A stretch of 52,367 bases of DNA from an uncultured Pseudomonadales bacterium (GTDB lineage: Bacteria; Pseudomonadota; Gammaproteobacteria; Pseudomonadales; Azotimanducaceae), in NCBI GenBank assembly GCA_937921865.1, contig CAKZWF010000034.1, forward strand, positions 1-52,367. The letters are read 5' to 3'. A program made the translations under genes and the position numbers. Below the pieces are notes generated by a model. It searched no databases. It saw nothing but the letters and a program-made list of their open reading frames with translations, and was not told where the DNA came from. Below, piece by piece: positions 24,889 through 33,446 of the stretch. The stretch's first letter is position 1. Each line of letters starts with the position of its first letter.

Positions 24889-25659
24889 AAGCGCATCAAG
24901 CGCTTTCGGATTGAGAATCGTGATGCTGTCTTTTTCGGTAGCTATGAGTCCAGCGCGCCGCCATTTTCCGAATACCCGTGACAGACACTCCAAAGTCAGA
25001 CCGAGATGATTGGCCAGATCTGTCTGGCTCATTGGCGTCGGCAGGACCCTGCCATCAAAACCGAGACGCTGCAGGCGCTGGATCAACACGACAAGGTAGC
25101 CGGCAATGCGGCACTCTGCTTTCGACTGGCGCAGGTTGTTTTCCAGGCATCGGTCATTGTGTTCGCGTTCGGCGATCAGTCTCAGCAGTGATTGTCCGGC
25201 CCCGATCGCAAATATTTCCGGAAAGTCGTCGCTGCGGATAGCACAGGCGGTACTCGCAGCAAGTGCCTGAGCTGAATCGGAGTGCTCGCCAGTTGCCTGT
25301 CCGGACAGGCCGAGCAGTTCTCCCGGGTAGTGGAAGCCGGTCACAAACTCTTCACCCGATGCAGTGAGCGTCATAGTTTTGAACACACCGGAGCGAACCA
25401 CGTAGCAGCTTTCTCCGGGGTCACCCAGGCGATACAGGTAATCGTTGCGTTGCAGCACAGCGCTGGTATCAATGCACTCGGCAAGCTGATCGAGCAGCTG
25501 CTCATCGAGGTTTCTGGCCGTGCAGACGATCCGAGTCGGGCAGACCGCACAGCCATAACGCTCAAGCGTTGTTAGCGGATCGGTACCCATCAGCCTGTTG
25601 CGCTCCGGATCCCGGATCGCGTTCGAACCTTGTGCAGGGCCTGCGTCAGTTACGCTCAT
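24871..25659 (-). CDS. fnr: FNR/Anr-type oxygen-sensing transcription regulator
   Basis: This 262-residue Crp/Fnr protein has the oxygen-sensing cysteine set: C37, C40 and C46 (CAVCPTRIVC, the same spacing as E. coli FNR C20, C23, C29) and C138, about 92 residues on, at the position of FNR C122. A cyclic-nucleotide-binding-like domain with GDPGESCYVVRSG follows, then a dimer helix and a helix-turn-helix whose recognition helix LECLSRVFG keeps the E-x-x-S-R pattern that reads TTGAT-N4-ATCAA. It should bind DNA as a 4Fe-4S dimer without oxygen. A start at the ATG of residue 24 is possible. Confidence 0.93.
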   Translation of the reverse strand: MSVTDAGPAQGSNAIRDPERNRLMGTDPLTTLERYGCAVCPTRIVCTARNLDEQLLDQLAECIDTSAVLQRNDYLYRLGDPGESCYVVRSGVFKTMTLTASGEEFVTGFHYPGELLGLSGQATGEHSDSAQALAASTACAIRSDDFPEIFAIGAGQSLLRLIAEREHNDRCLENNLRQSKAECRIAGYLVVLIQRLQRLGFDGRVLPTPMSQTDLANHLGLTLECLSRVFGKWRRAGLIATEKDSITILNPKALDALTCHLL

Positions 25660-25742
25660 GCACTGACTGTGCGACAGTGGTTGATGGTCAGGAATAGTGG
25701 AAACCCCCTAGCACAGCCAGCGCGAACCGGCCTGAACCGGGC

Positions 25743-26066
25743 TCAGTACTGGCGGGCGGGCATCTTCACAATCAGGTCTTCCATGTCGGCGGTGACCTCA
25801 ATCTGACAGGACAGTCGGCTGGTGGCTTCATCAACACCAAAGGCAAATTCCAGCATGCCCTGTTCGAGTTCGTCAGCGCTGCCACACAGTGTTTTGTCAG
25901 CTTCATCAATGTATACGTGACAGGTTCCGCAGGCGCATAAACCGCCGCAGTCGCCTTCGATACCCGGCACCAGGTAGTTCACTGCGCCCTGCATCAGGCT
26001 GGTACCGACGGGTACTTCGACCTCGTGGCGTGTGCCATTGGCTTCTTCGTAAATGATTCTAGGCAC
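25743..26066 (-). CDS. 2Fe-2S ferredoxin, adrenodoxin/putidaredoxin type
   Basis: This 107-residue ferredoxin has cluster ligands C40, C46, C49 and C87 in the pattern DCGGLCACGTCHVYID and LSCQIEV, typical of ferredoxins that feed P450s and other oxygenases. C44 is an extra Cys inside the loop. The start is the GTG at 26066, which overlaps the stop of the PAS gene; the longer open frame above is only a shadow of that gene. It is the last gene of the operon with the diiron protein, whose electron donor it may be. It could also serve the CYP153 at the far end of the window. Confidence 0.88.
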   Translation of the reverse strand: MPRIIYEEANGTRHEVEVPVGTSLMQGAVNYLVPGIEGDCGGLCACGTCHVYIDEADKTLCGSADELEQGMLEFAFGVDEATSRLSCQIEVTADMEDLIVKMPARQY

Positions 26067-27228
26067 TGCTGAGAGTGTCCTCGCCGAGGAGGGTGCGGGC
26101 TTCGGCCAGCATCGCAAAAGTTGTGCCCGCATCGACAATTGGCGACAGCGAGAAATCCAGTTGCCGGGTTTCGCCGTCGGGCAGGGTGATTGAAGCCGGC
26201 ATGCGCACCAGATTGCCCGCCTGACAGTCCGCCATGGCGTCGGCCAGGGTCTGACGAGTGGTAGCAGGATCTGCTGACCAGAATGGTAAGGAGGCGAAAT
26301 CTTTGCCAACGGCATTGATGCCTTCCGGCAGCAGGGCTCGTGCTGCCCGGTTTATCTGCGCTACCTTGCCGTTGGTATCGATCAGCGCCATCGCCTGCAG
26401 GGCCTGGTCGAACACGGTTGTGAGTTCTGCGAGCGTTCTGCTGAGTTGTTGTGCCTGCGCATTGCGCACCCTCAGATCGCGCAGGTGAGCGCTGAACACG
26501 ATTTCCCGGTCCAGGGTTACCTTGGTGATGGCGGCTTCCAGCGGGATGACCTCGCCGCTGGCGGTCAGTCCGCTGACTTCACTGCGCTCGCCCATCAGTC
26601 GCGCCGGTGCTGATTCTTTCTCGAAGTTGCGAATATGAGCTTCATGTCCCGGCCGAAATTCCGGTGGCAGCAGATCGCTCAGCGGTCTGCCAATCAGTGT
26701 GCCGCCTGGGTAACCGAACAGGTTCTCGGCACTTGGGTTGGCATAGGTCACCTGCAGACTTCGATCGGCGGTGATGATTGCATCTGCGGAAATTGCCAGT
26801 ACCCGGGCGGCAAGCCGATGTTGTTGTCGGGTCTTGTATTGCCGCTCCAGCGCTTCCGAGACATCGCTGAGCATGACCACGTAGTAGATATCGTCACCGC
26901 TGCGGATGCGTCCGACCCTTACCCGGACCGGGATTTCCCGCCCGCTTGTGGTTCGGCACTGGAGGTGGACATGGGCAAGCTCAGGCGCGTCCGGTCGTTC
27001 TGCCCAGCGACGCATCCAGGTCAGCGGGTCCAGTCGTGTGCGTTCGTTCTCGGGCAGAAAACTGGTGATATTCACCTTGGTGAATTTTTCATCGAGCTCG
27101 AAGAGAGCCAGTGCTGCCGAATTGGCGAAGAGAATGTCGCCGTCCGGCGCCATAATCAGGCCGGCTTCCGGGAAATCTCCCAGAAGCGCGGTTGCTGATA
27201 AATCACTCAACGCCACTGGCGCCTCCAT
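26059..27228 (-). CDS. Three-PAS-domain protein without output domain
   Basis: This 389-residue protein has three PAS domains: about residues 14-125 (LIMAPDGDILFANSAAL), 138-255 (ADAIITADRSLQVTYANPSA) and 268-380 (MALIDTNGKVAQINRAA). No kinase, cyclase or DNA-binding domain follows. PAS2 carries RPGHEAHIRNF, a histidine segment like the FixL heme helix, but the oxygen-binding Arg loop is not clearly conserved. It lies between a diiron oxygenase-like gene and a ferredoxin gene, 15 bases from the first and overlapping the second. It may sense redox or ligand state and act by protein contact; this is inference. Confidence 0.8.
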   Translation of the reverse strand: MEAPVALSDLSATALLGDFPEAGLIMAPDGDILFANSAALALFELDEKFTKVNITSFLPENERTRLDPLTWMRRWAERPDAPELAHVHLQCRTTSGREIPVRVRVGRIRSGDDIYYVVMLSDVSEALERQYKTRQQHRLAARVLAISADAIITADRSLQVTYANPSAENLFGYPGGTLIGRPLSDLLPPEFRPGHEAHIRNFEKESAPARLMGERSEVSGLTASGEVIPLEAAITKVTLDREIVFSAHLRDLRVRNAQAQQLSRTLAELTTVFDQALQAMALIDTNGKVAQINRAARALLPEGINAVGKDFASLPFWSADPATTRQTLADAMADCQAGNLVRMPASITLPDGETRQLDFSLSPIVDAGTTFAMLAEARTLLGEDTLSSA

Positions 27229-27243
27229 ACCGGCGGGAACAGA

Positions 27244-28326
27244 TCAATAGGCTGCCTGTTCGGCATTGAGCACATTGGCGTCTGACTTGGTGTCTTCCAT
27301 AGCCTCCAATACTGACAGATCCGCATTTACGGGTATCCCAGCAGCTTCGAACAGCTCCTTGCTGCGTGGGGTCACCAGACCCGCCCGGACCAGCGCTGGC
27401 ATCATAAGGTCGTTTAACGAGTGGATCTGTCCTGGCGGCAGATCACGCATGATGCCCATCTCGGCCGCTTCTTTGAGTCCTGCGGCGAAATCCTGGGGAT
27501 CGATGCCGCTGACCTCGAGTACCTTCAGAAAACCGGCTTCCATTGGCTGCTGCTGGCCTTCCACCAGGATTTTCACCGCATCAAACGCGAATTGGGCAAG
27601 ATCTTCCCGGTCGTCTGCGTGCATTGCGGCAACCGTGGGCGCTAAAAAGACGTGCCCGAAAGAGACATGCCGGGATTCATCACGCATTACATTGAAGGTG
27701 ATGGACTTGAGCAACGGCTCTTCTGTCTGCTTGTACATGTTGTTGAAAGCGCCGAGGGCGAGCCCTTCGATGATCATGTTCATGCCGATCATCACTTTGC
27801 AGAAGTTGTTGGTCCGCAGGGTGGTATCAATAAGCAACTTCAGCCACGGCACCATCGGATAGTGAATGGCGATCTTGTTGACGTAGCGGTCGTAGGCTTC
27901 CACATGTCTGGCTTCGTCGATTGTCTGGGTGGCGGCGTAGTACTTGGCCTTCATATCCGGTACGCCGTGGGTCACTGTCGCTGCAGTCAGTAGTGCACCC
28001 TGTTCGCCATGCAGAAACTGCGACAGCATCTGCGCGGTGGAGTGAGCCGAGAAGGTTTCCTGCTGCGAGGGCGACAGCTTCTGGAAAAATGGCATCTGCG
28101 CATACTGGCTGTGTTCCGGTGCAATGATCGGATTTGACGGATCGATGTGGGTGTCCCATGCAAGTTCTGCAGCGTTCCACTGATTCTCTTTGGCGCGGTT
28201 ATACAGGTCGTCGAGCTTGGCAACTTCTCCTTCGTAGTCGAAGTTCCAGGCTACCTGCATAAGGGCCTCGTAGGTTTCTGACTTGGGGACGGTGGGTGCG
28301 GAAGATTCTTTAACGACGGCTGCCAT
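27244..28326 (-). CDS. Ferritin-like diiron protein, putative oxygenase
   Basis: This 360-residue helical protein has the full carboxylate-bridged diiron ligand set of the ferritin/R2 superfamily: Glu in LHGEQGALL, DEARH (ExxH), Glu in NMIIEGLALGAF and DESRH (ExxH). It is longer than ferritins and close in size to R2-like oxidases and N-oxygenases such as AurF, but I cannot name its substrate. I chose the ATG at 28326, nine bases after AGGA; the ATG two codons earlier has too short a spacing. It is the first gene of an operon with a PAS protein and a ferredoxin, behind an FNR box. Confidence 0.85.
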   Translation of the reverse strand: MAAVVKESSAPTVPKSETYEALMQVAWNFDYEGEVAKLDDLYNRAKENQWNAAELAWDTHIDPSNPIIAPEHSQYAQMPFFQKLSPSQQETFSAHSTAQMLSQFLHGEQGALLTAATVTHGVPDMKAKYYAATQTIDEARHVEAYDRYVNKIAIHYPMVPWLKLLIDTTLRTNNFCKVMIGMNMIIEGLALGAFNNMYKQTEEPLLKSITFNVMRDESRHVSFGHVFLAPTVAAMHADDREDLAQFAFDAVKILVEGQQQPMEAGFLKVLEVSGIDPQDFAAGLKEAAEMGIMRDLPPGQIHSLNDLMMPALVRAGLVTPRSKELFEAAGIPVNADLSVLEAMEDTKSDANVLNAEQAAY

Positions 28327-28400
28327 GGTCATAGTCCTGATCTGGTTGAGTGTGGGAGTCGGGTCTAGAATCAGCCTGACACTCGAACCGTCAGGGCGGC

Positions 28401-28414
28401 TTGACCAGGATCAA
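28401..28414. promoter_or_regulatory. FNR box upstream of the diiron operon
   Basis: The minus strand reads TTGAT-cctg-GTCAA, nine of ten matches to TTGAT-N4-ATCAA. The centre is about 80 bases upstream of the diiron gene start, which leaves room for a class II promoter (site near -41) with start point near 28366 and a -10-like TGATTCTAGA on the minus strand. Confidence 0.65.
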
Positions 28415-28487
28415 ATCGGACCGATTCAAATAGAAAGATCGGCTACAAAAGTCGTCAGAGTGCGTGTTACTGCATTGCTGTATGAGA

Positions 28488-28552
28488 AGTTTTTAAGAAT
28501 TATAAATATATATAAATTAATAACTTACAGAATTAAATTAGATTTGATGTGA
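28488..28552. other. Strongly AT-rich tract
   Basis: About 65 bases are almost pure A and T (runs like TATAAATATATATAAATTAATAA) in an otherwise GC-rich window. It holds a perfect TATAAT on the minus strand at 28499-28504. It could be an UP-type or distal promoter element of the diiron operon, a nucleoid-protein site, or an old insertion edge. Confidence 0.5.
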
Positions 28553-28614
28553 GAGTTTTTCTGGCGACTGTCCGTGGAGATCGCAGTCAAGGTTGTCCAT
28601 CGTCCGGATAGGGG

Positions 28615-28868
28615 TCAGTCCTCGAGCTGCCACTTGTATTCGCAGTAGTTATCATCTGCCGAAACCGCTTCCTGTTTGTCGAGCAGGCCCCGTGCTGCAG
28701 TATTGGTTCGCTCGGCGCCAGCCCAGATAAGATCTGCGTCGTCGCGGTCACACAGATCCAGCAGGAGTTTGATCAGCTGGCTGCCAATGGCCGCCCGCCG
28801 CTGATTCGCTCAACGGCACTTCGCCATTGCGCTCCGTCGCCGGGTTCAAGTCTTTTTGTCTGGGTCAT
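28615..28868 (-). pseudogene. Decayed GNAT acetyltransferase
   Basis: An ATG at 28868 opens MTQTKRLEPGDGAQWRSAV, typical of a GNAT N-terminus. About 20 codons on, near 28805, the frame must shift by one to continue as AAIGSQLIKLLLDLC, the GNAT acetyl-CoA-binding helix, then ERTNTAARGLLDKQ and a natural C-terminal end at 28615. The whole is about 85 codons, whereas GNAT enzymes have about 150, so the middle (the central strands) has been deleted and a frameshift added. The gene cannot make a working enzyme. Confidence 0.6.
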
Positions 28869-28930
28869 CGGGGGCTTGAGCGGTGGAAAGCGGAAGAAAC
28901 AACCCGGTACTCGGGGTTTTGTCCTGCCCG

Positions 28931-28969
28931 AAAAGAAAAAAGCCTTCCAAGTCTGTGACTGGAAGGCTT
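28931..28969 (-). terminator. Intrinsic terminator on the minus strand
   Basis: A perfect 10-bp stem (AAGCCTTCCA with its complement, 28940-28949 and 28960-28969) around a 10-base loop is followed on the minus strand by TTTTTCTTTT. This is a classical rho-independent terminator. No protein gene lies upstream on that strand; the next genes run the other way. Confidence 0.75.
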
Positions 28970-29089
28970 GCCTGGCTGCCCAATGGGAGCCCAATATACC
29001 CGTTGCTATTATTATTCGGGATTTTGTTCGCTTTCCCCTCCCCTAGTAGCCGGGCCCGTCCTCACGTGCTCGGTGGGGCAAAACGAGCG

Positions 29090-31009
29090 ATGAAGTTATC
29101 AGGGCGGTGTAAAGTAATCAACAACTTACTGCGTTTATCTGTGCTGCTTTATGGTTTTCTGGTGCTGCTTGCGGCATCCGCGCATAGCGCAGTTGAGGCG
29201 CCCGGTTTAAAGACTGCGCTGGATGGCGCTGCTGATTCGGAGCGCATCAACTGGCAGCCCTGGGAGAAGGGCACTTTTGAGCTTGCCCGCGATAGCGGCA
29301 AGTTGATTTTCCTGGACGTGGGTATCGAAGGCTGCAGCGCCTGCCGCCGTATGGAGCGGCAGACGTTCCAGCATGTCGAGGTGATCCGTCTGCTCAACGA
29401 GCGCTTTGTTGCCATTCAGGTTGATGCGGAAGCGCAACCCGATGTTGGCCAGCGCTATTCCGACTGGGCCTGGCCGGCGCTGGTGTTTCTGCGAGGCGAT
29501 GGTACTCAGGTGCTGGCCCTGCGCGGCAATCGTCAGCCAGCCGGATTCCTCGAACTGCTCAATGACCTGCTGCAACAACAGGACGCTGGTGAACTGGTAG
29601 CGGACACCTACGCGCCACCGGATGCCCCCGTTGGTAAGCTGACGAGTTCACTGACCGCAATCCGCCAGCAGATTCGCCATCAGTTGGATGGTCCATTGAA
29701 TGAGCAGTTGGGCAGCTGGCAGACCAATGGCATCAGTGCCACTTCAGCCGCGCGACTGGCCAATTTGCGGTTCCGGGCTTTCATGTATGCGAATTCTGAA
29801 CTCGAAGCCATTGTGCAACACAGCCAGGCCAGCTTCCTGAAGCTGCTCGATCCAGTCTGGGGTGGAGCCTATCAGGCCGCCTACCAGCTCAATACCAAGC
29901 GCAGAGTGATTCCTGAGAAACGCCTGGCTGAGCAGGCTGGCGCGCTGCAGGTGTTTGCGGTCGCCTACCAGACGACGGGTGAAGTCCGCTTCCGCAATGC
30001 CCTCGAGTCGGTGGACGAGTATCTGCAGGAATGGCTGGCGAGTGAACAGGGCACCTTCTATACCAGTCAGCGCAATCAACCGACCAATCTGCCCCGGCAC
30101 ATCAGTGCGGAGCGCTACTGGTCGTTGCGCACGGAACATGAACGGCGCAGCTTTGGCATTCCGCCTGTGGATCATGCGATCTATACGGATAAAAATGCGG
30201 CGATCATCTCAGGCTATGTCCGGGCGTTCGAAGCCACCGGCGACAGTAATTATCTGCGGGTAGCGGCCAGGACCGCGCAGAGTCTGCTCAATGAGCGGTT
30301 GATGCCAGAGGGCTGGATTGCGCAGGCGGGGACCTCGCCGCGTCTCGAAACGGATGAGCGAATCCGGCCGGTAGTTGTCGCTGTTCGGCCATATCTGATG
30401 ACTCAGGCGAGGATGGGGCTTGCGCTGCTGGATCTCTATGGCAGCAGCGGTGAGCCGGGCTGGTTACAGGCTGCGCGCAGCCTGGCGCAGGCGATGATTG
30501 GATCTCTGCACGATAAGACTGGCGGAGCCTTCTATGCCACGGTGGCGAGTGCGGACGAGCCATTTCCCGCTCAGAAACCGTTGGAGGCCAACGCGCTGGC
30601 CGGACGATTTTTGTACAACCTGAGTGTCTACGACAAGACCCCCGAACTTGCGCAGCTTGCCAGCACTGCAGTTCAGGTTGCCGCTACGCCCGGGCTGGTC
30701 CGAAGAGAGGGCAAGGTTACGGCTGAAGCCGGTCTGATGCTTGAGCTGCTGGGGTCAGGATATGTAGAGATTTCTGTAGTGGGCGATCCGGACGATCTCG
30801 CTGCGCGAAGTCTTTTTACCGCAGCGCTGCAGCCCTACCATCCACGCAAACTGCTGCACTTCGAAGCCCCTGGTCGTTATCCGGATTCGGATCAGGCCAG
30901 CGTTTACATATGCAATCCCGACTTCTGTACGACGCCGATTGTCGAGCCGGATCAGATTGCCATCGCGCTCCAGGATTTTGTTGCTCCCGCGCGAACTGCA
31001 TACCCCTGA
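29090..31009 (+). CDS. Exported thioredoxin-fold protein with DUF255/glycosidase-like helical domain
   Basis: This 639-residue protein has a signal peptide (LLRLSVLLYGFLVLLAASAHS), a thioredoxin-fold domain with CSAC in VGIEGCSACRRM and the segment DWAWPALVFLRGDG, and a long helical domain with repeats such as YQAAYQLNTKRRVIPEK, DKNAAIISGYVRAFEAT and PLEANALAGRFLYNL. This resembles the YyaL/DUF255 (spermatogenesis-associated protein 20) family, fused as usual to thioredoxin. I chose the ATG at 29090; the frame is open further upstream, but that stretch contains the minus-strand terminator. The exported location is unusual for this family. Function unknown. Confidence 0.8.
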   Translation: MKLSGRCKVINNLLRLSVLLYGFLVLLAASAHSAVEAPGLKTALDGAADSERINWQPWEKGTFELARDSGKLIFLDVGIEGCSACRRMERQTFQHVEVIRLLNERFVAIQVDAEAQPDVGQRYSDWAWPALVFLRGDGTQVLALRGNRQPAGFLELLNDLLQQQDAGELVADTYAPPDAPVGKLTSSLTAIRQQIRHQLDGPLNEQLGSWQTNGISATSAARLANLRFRAFMYANSELEAIVQHSQASFLKLLDPVWGGAYQAAYQLNTKRRVIPEKRLAEQAGALQVFAVAYQTTGEVRFRNALESVDEYLQEWLASEQGTFYTSQRNQPTNLPRHISAERYWSLRTEHERRSFGIPPVDHAIYTDKNAAIISGYVRAFEATGDSNYLRVAARTAQSLLNERLMPEGWIAQAGTSPRLETDERIRPVVVAVRPYLMTQARMGLALLDLYGSSGEPGWLQAARSLAQAMIGSLHDKTGGAFYATVASADEPFPAQKPLEANALAGRFLYNLSVYDKTPELAQLASTAVQVAATPGLVRREGKVTAEAGLMLELLGSGYVEISVVGDPDDLAARSLFTAALQPYHPRKLLHFEAPGRYPDSDQASVYICNPDFCTTPIVEPDQIAIALQDFVAPARTAYP

Positions 31010-31089
31010 CCGGCTGCTGTGGTTGCCCGGGTTCTTGCTGAGCTGTCCGGTAGGGTAAGCTGAAGGTGGATGGCTCGACGGAGAAAGGC

Positions 31090-32133
31090 ATGAACATCGA
31101 ACAGGTTCGCGAACGGCTGGCACTCAAGGGTGCTCCAGGTTCGCCCTATACGCGAAAGATGCTGGCGCTGTTGCGCTACCGGCGAATTCCCTACCAGTTT
31201 CTGGTGGCGACACCTGAAGTGGAAGCCATACTGCCGAAAGCCAAGGTAGCCCTGCTGCCGACTTTTTATTTTCCTGATGATCATGGAGGCGTTGAACCGG
31301 TTGTGGATTCAACGCCGATCATTCGGACATTGGAAGACCAATACCCGGGTCGTTCGGTAATTCCGGATGATCCTGCGATCGCCTTTGTCGACTACCTGCT
31401 TGAAGACTATGCGGACGAGTGGCTGACCAAAGCGATGTTTCACTATCGATGGCACTACCGCGCGGACATCGAGATGGCCGGATCGGTGCTGCCGCGCTGG
31501 CGAAATCTGCGCGCCACCGAAGCAGAACTGGCGCCAATCTCCAAATTCATTTCCGAACGCCAGATCAGTCGGCTCTACGTTGTTGGCAGCAACAACACCA
31601 CCGCACCAGTCATCGAAGAAAGCTACCAGCGGTTTCTGGAGTTGTTCCGTGCCCATATGGTCAACGGTCCTTTTCTGCTCGGCGGTCGGCCCGGCAGTTC
31701 AGACTTCGGCATCTACGGTCAGCTGACCCAGTTGGCGCACTTCGATCCCACCCCTCGGGCGGAAACTCTGTCCCGAGCGCCTCAGGTCTTCGCCTGGGTG
31801 GATGTGATGGAAGATCTCAGCGGGCTGGATATGGAATCTGCGCACTGGGTTCCACGCGACAAAATTCCTGACACCCTGCGGGCGCTTCTTGCCGAAGTAG
31901 GCCGGGTCTACGTGCCTGCATTGCTCGCTAACGCGGCGGCCGTGGAGGCTGGTGCGGAGCAGGTGGAAACCGAGATTGCCGGCAGGCCCTGGGTACAGCA
32001 GCCGTTCCCGTATCAGGCACGCTGCCTGCAGTTGCTGCGTCAGGAGTACGCGCGGCTTGATGGCGAAGATCGTTCAACTGTTGATGGCCTGTTGGCTGGT
32101 ACAGGCTGTGAAGTGCTGTTTGCGCGGCCGTGA
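31090..32133 (+). CDS. Glutathione S-transferase-like protein
   Basis: This 347-residue protein begins with a GST N-terminal thioredoxin-like domain (KGAPGSPYTRKMLALLRYRRIPYQF, with ALLPTFYFPDD and the substrate segment VDSTPIIRTLEDQY) and a C-terminal helical domain with PFLLGGRPGSSDFGIYGQL, the typical GST N-capping box. It is longer than normal GSTs (about 210 residues) because of extensions in the C-terminal half. The ATG at 31090 is preceded by GGAGAAAGG. Role: probable conjugation or isomerisation of an unknown substrate. Confidence 0.85.
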   Translation: MNIEQVRERLALKGAPGSPYTRKMLALLRYRRIPYQFLVATPEVEAILPKAKVALLPTFYFPDDHGGVEPVVDSTPIIRTLEDQYPGRSVIPDDPAIAFVDYLLEDYADEWLTKAMFHYRWHYRADIEMAGSVLPRWRNLRATEAELAPISKFISERQISRLYVVGSNNTTAPVIEESYQRFLELFRAHMVNGPFLLGGRPGSSDFGIYGQLTQLAHFDPTPRAETLSRAPQVFAWVDVMEDLSGLDMESAHWVPRDKIPDTLRALLAEVGRVYVPALLANAAAVEAGAEQVETEIAGRPWVQQPFPYQARCLQLLRQEYARLDGEDRSTVDGLLAGTGCEVLFARP

Positions 32134-32207
32134 AGGTTACGCAGACATAACAGTTCAGCCTCAAGCGCTCAAATTCTGAGCGCGGATCAGATAACAGTTC
32201 GGCAGAT

Positions 32208-32492
32208 TCAGCGGCGTCGGGTGGCGGCGAAGGCGCTGTCGATTGTCAGCCAGAATGCCAGTTTAGTGCGGTTTAAGGGTGACAGTCCGGCGCTTGCGTC
32301 CCAGCGCTCGCGCCAGCGCCGGTAGCCGTGATGGCTGCTGAATTTCTGATGCACCCGATCTGAGGCGAGTGATACGCAGCCGGCGGCCAGCAGCAGAAAC
32401 AGTACCCCCGGGATGACCGGAATCAGCAGGCCGACCACGCCGATGGCCGCAAATACAGCCGCCAGTAGATAAAGCAGCATCTGTTTCATCAT
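32208..32492 (-). CDS. DUF454 (YbaN-like) small membrane protein
   Basis: This 94-residue protein begins MMKQMLLYLLAAVFAAIGVVGLLIPVIPG, with one or two membrane helices and the VGLLIPVIPGVLFLLLAAGC pattern of the DUF454/YbaN family, followed by HQKFSSHHGYRRWRERW, also typical. GGAGG stands ten bases before the start. Its function is unknown. Confidence 0.8.
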   Translation of the reverse strand: MMKQMLLYLLAAVFAAIGVVGLLIPVIPGVLFLLLAAGCVSLASDRVHQKFSSHHGYRRWRERWDASAGLSPLNRTKLAFWLTIDSAFAATRRR

Positions 32493-32763
32493 ATGTTCAC
32501 AGCCTCCAGGCAAACTTGGTGTTCAGCGTCAATGATCTGACTGCGACCCAGGCGGGACAGTCTTCCCTGCTAGTTGGTTTGCATTAGCTGTGCCAACCAT
32601 AAGGCATTGAAAAATAAGACTATTTAAATACTAAAAGAATCAGTGATGGTCGAATTCGCGAATAAATAGGCAAAACTCCGAACTTAAACGTTACAAAGCC
32701 GTCACTTGTCAGCAGGACGGATTTCGTATCCTCGATTATCGACACTTGAGAGAAAAACTAATC

Positions 32764-32967
32764 ATGCAGGATCTTGTTGGAAAGTCGTTTTCGGTTGGCG
32801 ACGGGGAGTATCGGGTTGTTGATGTGCGCCGGATGAACGGTGACTCGATGGTGTATGCGGAAGCCACAAAGCGCAGCGTGCAGTCGCCACGACAGCCGCA
32901 GCGGATGGCCTTTCACTACGGCGATATCGCGAATCTTCTGTCCACAGTTGACAATAATATTGCCTGA
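32764..32967 (+). CDS. Small hypothetical protein
   Basis: This 67-residue protein begins MQDLVGKSFSVGDGEYRVVDVRRMNGDSMVYAEA and is predicted as a small beta barrel (alternating strands, basic middle with RSVQSPRQPQR). I do not recognise the family. The pattern of a short binding domain like a KOW or Sm-like fold is only an impression. It lies alone between AT-rich and unassigned sequence. Confidence 0.55.
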   Translation: MQDLVGKSFSVGDGEYRVVDVRRMNGDSMVYAEATKRSVQSPRQPQRMAFHYGDIANLLSTVDNNIA

Positions 32968-33076
32968 CAGGCGCGTGCGCTAGCATCTGTCCAGTACCCG
33001 GGCAAAAGGGTGCTGGTACGTCATAGTGCGGTCAGAGATCTGAACTACACTGCTTTTAAAGAAAAGTCAGAAACAT

Positions 33077-33223
33077 ATGAATCTGCAGAAGGCAGATAAC
33101 AGAATTGGCAGTAGACAGAACATGGAACTTGAAGAACTGGCCGAGCCGGATTGGCTCTGTGACGCCGACATTCCCCTCGAAACCCCCGAAGACCCTCACT
33201 GGGTAGACGCTTACGAGTTTTGA
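33077..33223 (+). CDS. Possible very small acidic protein
   Basis: An ATG at 33077 opens 48 codons ending in TGA at 33221. The C-terminal part is acidic and Pro/Trp-rich (ELEELAEPDWLCDADIPLE, then PEDPHWVDAYEF), which looks like selected protein sequence and not random reading. No family is recognised and the ribosome binding site is weak. Confidence 0.35.
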   Translation: MNLQKADNRIGSRQNMELEELAEPDWLCDADIPLETPEDPHWVDAYEF

Positions 33224-33446
33224 TGCCCTTCTCACCCGAGTCGTGACCAAGTCCGCGGCCGCGCGAGCCTCAATCTGCTGTAATTCGGATGTGCTGAGCG
33301 CTGCTCAGCCGCGCGCTGCAATCGAGCTGTCTGAATGAACATCTGCCACAGCCATGCCGCGTTGGGGACCTGATGCAGGTCGTGCCATGAGAACGAGGTG
33401 GTTGGATGCTGCCTGACAGATGTGTGTGCAAGGATGACAGACAGTG

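Noticed and set aside
28883..29089. N-terminal extension of the thioredoxin-fold protein
   Set aside because: The signal peptide begins after 29090 and the extension covers a minus-strand terminator.
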